From Bacteroidia bacterium (GTDB taxonomy: Bacteria; Bacteroidota; Bacteroidia; NS11-12g; UBA955), in assembly GCA_020848595.1 (NCBI GenBank), contig JADLHV010000031.1:1-11935 (forward strand): a stretch of 11,935 bases of DNA, in the 5' to 3' direction. The notes beneath the pieces are model-generated. The model was not told the origin of the DNA and made no database searches. It saw nothing but the letters and a program-made list of their open reading frames with translations. A program made the position numbers and the translations under genes. Below, one piece after another: positions 1-6,548 of this stretch; within the stretch, counting starts at the first letter, position 1; every line of letters begins with the position of its first letter.

Positions 1-957
1 AGATTGCTTGGATTTTATACCGTAGCTGGTTTAAAACCTGAACTAGATATTCATATTCTTATTCCCGAATTCTTAAGACCTCTCGCTCGTATCACTTGGG
101 GTGATCGCCTAACTATTGCAGATAGCAAAACTCCCGAAATGAAGTATAGCTACTCTACTCTGGGTTTCAAAGACTTAATTCCGGGTATTCTTAAAGGTGA
201 AAAATATATTGAACCTTTCCAGAAAAATGTTATTCAAGATAAAAAGAAAAAACAACTGAAAGATTATATCAATCTCTTCATTTTTGATACGCTCGATTTT
301 TTTAGTTTGGTTAATGTGCCGCCTGCTGCTATTAGTAAAACGTATCATGGTTATCTCGAAATCGTAGCAATTAAATCTTTGAGAAATATCTCTTGGGAAA
401 CATACTCGGTTCAAGCTAATAAGGATTTCCCTGAAATTTTTAAACGTTTAAATGGTAATATTCCTCTTTCGCCTGAACTCGTTATCCCTGATGATGTGAA
501 AGATAATATCGTCGTTTTCCCTAATGGTACTAGTCGCCAATTTGTTCCGGTTGATTGGGCTAAAGCTAATTTGCCAAATGCTTATTATGCTTTGTTTCAT
601 AAAGATGCTGAAGTGAAATTATTTACTGATGCTGGTCTTAAAGTTATTCCTTATTACAAAGAACCTGGTGATATTATCGCTATCGCTAAAAATGCTAAAT
701 GGAATGTCTCTACAGATAGTTTCCCTTCGCATTTACTTCAAACTGCTAACGAAAGAACTACTGTGTGTATCACGGAAGTCAATATGTCTAGAGTAATTTC
801 TCCAGCGTTTAAAGGTAAAGTGGTAGATAGTGAAGTGCCTTGTCACCCTTGTGTTCACCTCACTAGAAATGTGCCTTGTGCTGCTGGTTATATGGAATGT
901 CTGAACTGGAAAAATCCTGCGTATACGCTAAACATCGTTAATTCTACTCTGGTATAA
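1..957 (+). CDS. GT9-like (heptosyltransferase-fold) glycosyltransferase, 5' partial
   Basis: Probable cytoplasmic glycosyltransferase adding one sugar to a lipid-linked oligosaccharide. The reading frame is open to base 1 (AGA, then TTG at 4), so the gene begins upstream. The first residues read like the end of helix 1 and strand 2 (DIHILIPEFLRPLAR) of a GT-B N-terminal domain, so perhaps 15-30 residues are missing. The C-terminal half has GT9-like marks: a VVFPNGTSR strand/loop around residue 171 and D239-S-F-P-S-H244 followed by LLQ, which resembles the nucleotide-sugar-binding D-x-x-x-x-H segment of heptosyltransferases. It ends in a cysteine-rich tail (C281, C284, C293, C300; numbering from base 1). 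No signal peptide or membrane segment is visible in the part present. It ends 7 nt before the next glycosyltransferase gene. GT9 membership is by motif resemblance only; donor and acceptor are unknown. Confidence 0.72.
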   Translation, partial: RLLGFYTVAGLKPELDIHILIPEFLRPLARITWGDRLTIADSKTPEMKYSYSTLGFKDLIPGILKGEKYIEPFQKNVIQDKKKKQLKDYINLFIFDTLDFFSLVNVPPAAISKTYHGYLEIVAIKSLRNISWETYSVQANKDFPEIFKRLNGNIPLSPELVIPDDVKDNIVVFPNGTSRQFVPVDWAKANLPNAYYALFHKDAEVKLFTDAGLKVIPYYKEPGDIIAIAKNAKWNVSTDSFPSHLLQTANERTTVCITEVNMSRVISPAFKGKVVDSEVPCHPCVHLTRNVPCAAGYMECLNWKNPAYTLNIVNSTLV

Positions 958-964
958 TTTCAAC

Positions 965-2113
965 TTGAATCAAGTTAATTTCGATATTGTATTTGTCTGC
1001 GGTTCTCTTAAACCTGGTGCCGATGGTATTGGTGACTATTGTCGTCGTATGGGCGCTCAATTAATGCGCAATGGTCATAAGGTTAAATTGCTAGCTTATA
1101 ACGATAGACATATTGATACAACTACAATTGATCTTCAATCTAGTGACGAATTAGTATTGGATACTTTGCGATTGCCTACTAATTTAAATGCCAATCAAAA
1201 AGCTACTGAAATTAATCGTTGGTTGGATGGTCATGCACCTCAAATTGTTAGTCTGCAATACGTACTCTATGCTTTTAATAATAGAGGTCTGCCTTTTTCT
1301 TTTGCATCTGATATAAAACAAGTTTTCCCTCAGTCTAAATTCCATCTAATGTTTCATGAATTGTGGTTGGCTATGGAAAAAAATCCGCCGTTTAAAGATA
1401 AAATTTTCGGTTTTTTTCAAAAGTATATCATACGTTCTATGATTCGTGTTTTAAAGCCTGTACTTATTCATACACAATCTAGAACTTACTTAAATCTCTT
1501 AAAGTTAAATGGAATTGCTGCTGGTCATTTGCCTATTATTAGTAATATTCCTGTAGTGGATGAATCTCATATTAGTCGAATAGAACCTAATAATTCTTTA
1601 CAGTTTATTATTTTTGGTTTTATCTGCAATGCCGCCCCTGTTAATGATTTTGCTCGTGAGCTAAGTGATTACGCAAGGTCTTCTAATAAGGAAATTTCTA
1701 TCGTCTTCGCAGGTAAAAATGGAAGTAATTTGGCGGAATGGGAACAGGCTTTTAAACAAAATAATTTGCCTTACTCTATTAAAGGTCTCTTAACAGTTGA
1801 AGAAATTTCTCATCTTATGTCTGAAAGTCACATCGGTATCAGTACCACACCTTTTAGTCTGTATGAGAAAAGTGGCTCGGTTGCCGCTATGTTTAAACAT
1901 GGATTACCTATTATTAATGTGGCCGAATCGATCTTATGGCAATCCGAAAATATTACTAACTATATAATTGATGAACCTATTGTCGAATATAAACCTGGTA
2001 TTATCGCTCAATGGGTTAATCATCTTAACAAACCTAATTTAAAACGCAATCTTGCTGATGTTGTATCTAAATTTACTAATGATTTAGAACTTCATTTATC
2101 TAAGAATTCATGA
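965..2113 (+). CDS. Atypical GT4-type glycosyltransferase (TTG start)
   Basis: Likely GT-B fold glycosyltransferase of the polysaccharide pathway. It is 382 residues, the usual size. The N-terminus has a Rossmann strand (FDIVFVCGSL) then GADGIGDYCRRMGAQL, the glycine loop and helix typical of GT4 donors/acceptor domains; FHELWLAM near residue 130 fits the conserved His/Glu region. In the C-terminal domain FIIFGFICN starts the nucleotide-binding half. The usual E-x7-E motif is not seen: the equivalent region reads L299-Y-E301-K-S-G-S305 followed by VAAMFKHGLPII, with no second Glu. TTG at 965 is chosen because an in-frame stop lies at 929-931, no other start codon occurs between, and the next ATG (residue 29) would remove the first strand and glycine loop. 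The stop overlaps the next start by ATGA (2110-2113), implying translational coupling. Substrate unknown. Confidence 0.82.
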   Translation: MNQVNFDIVFVCGSLKPGADGIGDYCRRMGAQLMRNGHKVKLLAYNDRHIDTTTIDLQSSDELVLDTLRLPTNLNANQKATEINRWLDGHAPQIVSLQYVLYAFNNRGLPFSFASDIKQVFPQSKFHLMFHELWLAMEKNPPFKDKIFGFFQKYIIRSMIRVLKPVLIHTQSRTYLNLLKLNGIAAGHLPIISNIPVVDESHISRIEPNNSLQFIIFGFICNAAPVNDFARELSDYARSSNKEISIVFAGKNGSNLAEWEQAFKQNNLPYSIKGLLTVEEISHLMSESHIGISTTPFSLYEKSGSVAAMFKHGLPIINVAESILWQSENITNYIIDEPIVEYKPGIIAQWVNHLNKPNLKRNLADVVSKFTNDLELHLSKNS

Positions 2114-3369
2114 GTAATGCTTCTATCATAGCGATGCACCCAAATGGAAATGCCAATGTAAGGGCAGCTCTTTCTGGATTTGTTCAAGCTGGATTGCTTA
2201 AGGAGTTTCATACTGCTATTGCTTGTTTCGATGGCTCTCTTTTAGATAAAATAAGTATTGGACCTCTTAGTGAAATTAAACGTAGACATTTCGATTCATC
2301 TCTTAAACCTTATACGCATACGCATAGTTTTAATGAATTAATGCGCTTAGTATCGCTTAAGGCTGGTTGGAAAAGTTGGTATAAACACGAAATTGGTCGC
2401 TTTAGTGTCGATGCAGTTTATAGGTCGATGGATAAAATGCTGGCGAATAAAATTCTTAGTGGTTTAAATGCCGATGCTGTTTATGCCTATGAAGATGGTG
2501 CCGAATTTTCTTTTATGGCGGCTAAAAAAGTAGGGATGAAGTCGCTTTATGATTTGCCAATCGGTTATTGGAAAATGGCGCGAAATTTACTTCAAAAGGA
2601 AATTGAATTACGCCCTGAATGGGGTATGACTATCACGGGTTTTAATGACTCTCTCGCTAAACTTGAAAGAAAAGATCATGAACTTGAATTGGCAGATGAA
2701 ATCTATGTAGCAAGTAGTTTTACTGCTCATACTTTATCAGCTTATCCTGCTCCCTTAAAGTCTATTAAAGTTGTACCGTATGGTTTTCCTACACCTCGTA
2801 AAAAATCAAATGTAATCTCGGATAAAAATATACCTCTTAAAGTGCTTTATGTCGGTGGTTTATCTCAAAGAAAAGGTATTGCCAATCTGTTCGAAGCTGC
2901 AAGTCAATTGGGTAAGTCAATTGAGTTGACTGTTGTTGGTGGAAAGGGAAATGTCGATTGTCCAGCGCTCGATAAGGCTCTGCTGTCTTGTCGTTGGATG
3001 CCTAGTTTGCCTCATCACGAAATTCTTAATTTGATGAATCAACAGGATGTTCTGGTTTTTCAGTCTCTTTTCGAAGGCTTTGGTCTTGTTATTACTGAAG
3101 CAATGTCGCAAGGAACTCCCGTTATAACTACTGATAGAACTGCTGGTCCTGATATTATTCAGAATAATCATGATGGCTGGATTATTGAAGCGGGTTCTAC
3201 CTTTGCTTTGGTTGAGTCTCTAGAACGCATAATTCAAGATAGAAACCTTTTAGCGGAGGTGAGTCATAATGCTTTTAATAAAGCGCTTAGTAGAACTTGG
3301 TCGGATTACGGCAATGATCTAGCTCTAGAAATTAAAAATTATTTGCATTCTAATCAAGTGATGGTATAA
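2110..3369 (+). CDS. GT4 family glycosyltransferase
   Basis: Retaining GT-B glycosyltransferase, probably using a nucleotide sugar to extend the lipid-linked repeat at the cytoplasmic side. It has 419 residues. The N-terminal acceptor domain opens with SIIAMHPNGNANVRAAL, with DAVYAYEDGAEFSFMAAK around residues 122-139. The C-terminal Glycos_transf_1 domain starts near residue 243 (PLKVLYVGGLSQRKGI, the phosphate-binding Arg/Lys strand-loop). The family E-x7-E motif is E322-GFGLVIT-E330, followed by AMSQGTPVITT. No signal peptide or transmembrane segment is seen. ATG at 2110 overlaps the preceding stop by 4 nt, and only 1 nt separates its TAA from the polymerase gene, so all three are very likely co-translated. 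The acceptor domain type is one I associate with EPS clusters that also carry the FEGALRKW-type membrane protein found next door; that link is from memory. Confidence 0.9.
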   Translation: MSNASIIAMHPNGNANVRAALSGFVQAGLLKEFHTAIACFDGSLLDKISIGPLSEIKRRHFDSSLKPYTHTHSFNELMRLVSLKAGWKSWYKHEIGRFSVDAVYRSMDKMLANKILSGLNADAVYAYEDGAEFSFMAAKKVGMKSLYDLPIGYWKMARNLLQKEIELRPEWGMTITGFNDSLAKLERKDHELELADEIYVASSFTAHTLSAYPAPLKSIKVVPYGFPTPRKKSNVISDKNIPLKVLYVGGLSQRKGIANLFEAASQLGKSIELTVVGGKGNVDCPALDKALLSCRWMPSLPHHEILNLMNQQDVLVFQSLFEGFGLVITEAMSQGTPVITTDRTAGPDIIQNNHDGWIIEAGSTFALVESLERIIQDRNLLAEVSHNAFNKALSRTWSDYGNDLALEIKNYLHSNQVMV

Positions 3370-3370
3370 T

Positions 3371-4702
3371 ATGAACGTATCTAGTAAAATATCAAATCAA
3401 TTAGAACCGCCAATGAAACGTACTTGGTCGGACCCTATTTGGTTGATAAAATCTGGAATATGGATGTATTTTTATCTTTTAATTTTTGAAGGTGCTTTGA
3501 GAAAATGGGTGGTACCTGGTTTAGCAACTCCTCTTCTTATTATTCGTGATCCTGTCGCTTTATTTATTCTATTAACAGCCTACAAATACCGACTTTATCC
3601 GAATGTTTTTTATATAAAAATTGTTAATGTCATTGGTGTTATTAGTGTTATCACAGCAATGGGTGTCGGTCATGGTAATTTGTTTGTAGCGCTTTATGGA
3701 GCTAGAACTTTATTCATTCATTTTCCAATGATGTTTGTTATGGGTAAAATTTTTACTCAACTCGATGTCGAAAAAATGGGTCGTGCAATTTTATGGATTG
3801 CTATACCTATGGCTATTCTTATTGGTTTACAATTCTACAGTCCTCAAACGGCTTGGGTTAATCGTGGTGTCGGTGGAAATATGGAAGGGGGAGGTTTTTC
3901 TGGTTCTGGTGAGTTTTTTAGACCTCCCGGTACTTTCTCTTTTACTACTGGATTGGTGCAGTATTTTAGTATCGTAAGTATCTTTGTTCTGTATTTCTTT
4001 ATTCGCTCCGAAAGAATAAATAAATTTTTGTTAATTGGCTCGGCTTTGGCCCTGGTTATTGCAATACCTCTTTCAATTAGTCGCTCTTTGCTCTTTAATA
4101 CTATCATCGAACTTATGATGATGGTTATGGCTGTATCTACTAAATCTAAACACGTTTCTAAAATATTTACACTGTTTGGTGTCGGCTTTTTAGCTCTCGC
4201 TATCTTAAGTCAAACGGAGTTCTTTCAAGTCTCTACGGGCGCTTTTACAGATAGATTCGATACGGCTAATGAAGCTGAAGGTGGATTGGATAATGTATTT
4301 GTCGACCGTTTCTTGGGTGGTATGCTCAAGGCACTCTCGGAATCAACTGAAATGTCTTTCTTTGGAATGGGTATTGGCATGGGTAGTAACGTCGGCGCTC
4401 AATTGCTTTTTGGTAAAGCCAATGTTTTTTTAATTTCTGAAGAGGAATGGGGAAGGATTATTGGTGAATTAGGTCCTATTATGGGATTGATTTTAATATT
4501 TATAAGAATACATTTTGCCTCTGTTATGGCCTGGCGTTCGTTTCAGTTTATGAGGAAAGATAACTTTTTACCTTGGATGATGCTGGGTGTTAGCTTTCTT
4601 ATTTTCTTGCAAGGTCAATGGGCGCAACCAACTTCGGTTGGATTTAGTACTTTAATGGGTGGAATGATGCTGGCTGGTTTTAATGAATCTGAAGACACTT
4701 AA
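3371..4702 (+). CDS. Putative O-antigen/EPS polymerase (Wzy/O-antigen ligase-like membrane protein)
   Basis: A 443-residue polytopic inner-membrane protein, the best candidate for the polymerase that joins flipped repeat units in the periplasm. About 10-11 hydrophobic segments can be seen, roughly at residues 28-46, 52-71, 79-99, 104-127, 137-155, 190-211, 217-234, 240-255, 264-281, 363-385 and 399-435. A soluble loop at about 283-360 is the kind of large periplasmic loop typical of Wzy/WaaL-like proteins. Distinct motifs are F39-EGALRK-W46 in the first membrane segment, a glycine-rich loop at 168-181, R184-PPGTFS-F191, and SISRSL at 235-240, where an Arg after a membrane helix is usual in this superfamily. 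It starts 1 nt after the upstream stop. No SD is seen. It could alternatively be a ligase, but its place in the middle of a glycosyltransferase operon favours polymerase. Confidence 0.78.
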   Translation: MNVSSKISNQLEPPMKRTWSDPIWLIKSGIWMYFYLLIFEGALRKWVVPGLATPLLIIRDPVALFILLTAYKYRLYPNVFYIKIVNVIGVISVITAMGVGHGNLFVALYGARTLFIHFPMMFVMGKIFTQLDVEKMGRAILWIAIPMAILIGLQFYSPQTAWVNRGVGGNMEGGGFSGSGEFFRPPGTFSFTTGLVQYFSIVSIFVLYFFIRSERINKFLLIGSALALVIAIPLSISRSLLFNTIIELMMMVMAVSTKSKHVSKIFTLFGVGFLALAILSQTEFFQVSTGAFTDRFDTANEAEGGLDNVFVDRFLGGMLKALSESTEMSFFGMGIGMGSNVGAQLLFGKANVFLISEEEWGRIIGELGPIMGLILIFIRIHFASVMAWRSFQFMRKDNFLPWMMLGVSFLIFLQGQWAQPTSVGFSTLMGGMMLAGFNESEDT

Positions 4703-4704
4703 AT

Positions 4705-5886
4705 TTGAATAATAAAGATAATATACAATTAAAAATTATACTTATAGGGAACTACTCTAAATATAAACAGATGAGCATGAATTTGATTACAAATCTGCTT
4801 AAAAATGGTTTCGAACAATCTGGACATATCGCGGTTGTTTGGTCGCCAACTGTTTTCTTGGGTGTCTTAGCTAAAAATACTTTCTCTGGTTTGGGTAAAT
4901 GGTTGGCTTACTTCGATAAATGGGTGGTCTTTCCTTTAGTAATAACCTTAAGATTGCTGCTTCCTTCTAACAGAAAATCTAATGTGCGCTTTCATATCGC
5001 CGATCACTCTAATGTAATCTATCTCCGCTATCTCCCTAACGCTAAAACCATCGTCTCTTGTCACGATGTACTCGCTATTAGAGGTGCTCTCGGTCATAAA
5101 GATGCCTATTGTGAAGCTTCTAGTTTTGGTGTCATTCTTCAATCTTGGATTCTTAAAGGGCTACTTAAAGCTAAAAAATTAGCAACGGTCTCTCAAACTA
5201 CTTTAAATCTTTTAAATGAACTTGACCTAAAAAAGAATCCTAATAATAATGATAGACGCTTAATCTTGAATGCTTTTAATGAGGATTTTGTCCCTATGCC
5301 TAAAAAGGATGCTATCGAACTTTTAAATAAAGCTCATATTCCTGCCGATCTTCCTTTTATCCTTCATATTGGCTCTTCTCTTCCTCGTAAAAATAGAAAA
5401 GTAATCATCGAAATGATGAACTTAATCCAATCTCAATGGAATGGTATGCTCATTTTTGCAGGTCAAGAACTCGAAGATGATTTAACGCAATTAGTAGTGT
5501 CTTTTGGACTAGAAAATCGTGTTATCTCGGTTGTTAGACCAAATTATCAAATTCTAAATGCACTGTATAGTGCCTGCGAGGCTTTCATTTTTCCTTCTTT
5601 TTCAGAAGGATTTGGCTGGCCTATTATTGAAGCTCAAGCCTGTGGAGCCCCCGTTATCGCTAGTAATATCGAACCAATCCCTGAAGTTAGTGGCGGTGCT
5701 GCACTGCTCTGTAATCCCTATTCTCCTCAAGAATTTGCTGATGCTTTTATTTCTTTATCTTTTAATAATACAAAAAGTGACTTGGTTCAGAAAGGTTTTG
5801 TAAATTGCAATCGATTTAATCCTCAACGTATGATAGAGGAATATATTAGCTTCCATCTCGAAAACACAAATGAAAAAACTACTTAA
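4705..5886 (+). CDS. GT4 family glycosyltransferase (TTG start)
   Basis: Canonical GT-B, GT4-type glycosyltransferase of 393 residues for sugar-repeat assembly. The N-terminal domain begins LKIILIGNYSKYKQMSM; VIYLRYLPNAKTIVSCHDVLA around residues 107-127 carries the conserved His-Asp. The C-terminal domain has the donor-phosphate strand-loop F218-ILHIGSSLPRKNRK232 and the E-x7-E motif E301-GFGWPII-E309, followed by AQACGAPVIASN and PEVSGGAALL. This last block is standard for mannosyl/glucosyl/rhamnosyl-type GT4 enzymes but does not fix the donor. TTG at 4705 is the only usable start: an in-frame stop sits at 4690-4692 and the next ATG (residue 23) would delete the first beta-strand. It lies 2 nt after the polymerase gene, and its 3' end overlaps the acyltransferase gene by 17 nt. 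No signal peptide. Confidence 0.9.
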   Translation: MNNKDNIQLKIILIGNYSKYKQMSMNLITNLLKNGFEQSGHIAVVWSPTVFLGVLAKNTFSGLGKWLAYFDKWVVFPLVITLRLLLPSNRKSNVRFHIADHSNVIYLRYLPNAKTIVSCHDVLAIRGALGHKDAYCEASSFGVILQSWILKGLLKAKKLATVSQTTLNLLNELDLKKNPNNNDRRLILNAFNEDFVPMPKKDAIELLNKAHIPADLPFILHIGSSLPRKNRKVIIEMMNLIQSQWNGMLIFAGQELEDDLTQLVVSFGLENRVISVVRPNYQILNALYSACEAFIFPSFSEGFGWPIIEAQACGAPVIASNIEPIPEVSGGAALLCNPYSPQEFADAFISLSFNNTKSDLVQKGFVNCNRFNPQRMIEEYISFHLENTNEKTT

Positions 5887-6538
5887 ACTTTTTGTAGTCA
5901 TATCGCCTTGGCCTATCAAAAGGTTCTTACTTTCTAAAGTATTTGGTTACGAAATTCACCCTTCTGCTAGAATCGGATTGGCCTGGATTTTCCCCTCTCA
6001 TCTTAAAATGGCCAAAAACTCTAAATTTTATAGTTTCTCTACTGCCATTCACCTCGACCTAATTGACCTTGGTGAAAACTCGTCTATTGGCAGGGGATGC
6101 TGGATTACGGGTCTTAGTACGCTTAGCGATTCTCCTTATTTTAAACACCAACCTGATAGAAAAGCGGCTCTAATTATGGGACACGATTCTCATTTTACCA
6201 AAAATCACCATATCGATTGCACAAATACGATAAAAGTTGGCAATTTGGTTACTATTGCTGGTTATCAATCGCAGTTTTTAACGCATTCTATCAATATTGT
6301 CGAAAATATTCAAGATAGTGCGCCTATAGAAATTGGGGATTTTACTTTTGTCGGTACCAATGTCGTTATGCTTGGTGGTGCTAAATTGCCTGCTTACTCG
6401 GTACTCGGTGCTAAGTCTTTATTAAATAAAAAATTTGAAGAGGAATATAAATTGTATGGTGGGGTGCCTGCTAAACCTATCGCCGATATGCCAAAAGATA
6501 CAAAATACTTTTTTAGAACCGACGGTTTCGTCTATTGA
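5870..6538 (+). CDS. Left-handed beta-helix (hexapeptide) acyltransferase
   Basis: Probable O-acetyl- or acyltransferase decorating a sugar of the repeat unit, using an acyl-CoA or acyl-ACP donor. The 222-residue protein has an N-terminal amphipathic/hydrophobic helix (residues 1-25), then imperfect hexapeptide turns from about 29 to 195: EIHPSARIG, IDLGENSSIGRGCWITG, TIKVGNLVTIAG, IEIGDFTFVGTNVVMLGG. It closes with LYGGVPAKPIADM, the C-terminal signature of LbH acetyltransferases. An insertion around residues 83-100 contains HQPDRK. Histidines suited to catalysis are H113-H114 and H139 (LTHS), the last in the position of the conserved His in this family. The start overlaps the upstream glycosyltransferase by 17 nt in another frame, which suggests translational coupling. 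It differs clearly from the second LbH enzyme at 9599, so the two are not duplicates. Acyl group and acceptor unknown. Confidence 0.85.
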   Translation: MKKLLKLFVVISPWPIKRFLLSKVFGYEIHPSARIGLAWIFPSHLKMAKNSKFYSFSTAIHLDLIDLGENSSIGRGCWITGLSTLSDSPYFKHQPDRKAALIMGHDSHFTKNHHIDCTNTIKVGNLVTIAGYQSQFLTHSINIVENIQDSAPIEIGDFTFVGTNVVMLGGAKLPAYSVLGAKSLLNKKFEEEYKLYGGVPAKPIADMPKDTKYFFRTDGFVY

Positions 6539-6548
6539 TTAAATTAAT

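Noticed and set aside
953..958. TATAAT, a perfect sigma-70 style -10 box; the same hexamer is at 3365-3370.
   Set aside because: Both arise from a Val GTA codon followed by TAA and a T at a gene end. No -35 element was seen, and Bacteroidota primary sigma factors prefer a TAnnTTTG-type -7 element, so these are most likely chance.
4700..4707. TAAATTTG, a match to the Bacteroidota -7 element TAnnTTTG at the junction before the glycosyltransferase at 4705.
   Set aside because: It is made of the upstream stop codon and the TTG start, has no TTTG-like -33 partner about 20 nt upstream, and a transcript starting there would lack the start codon.
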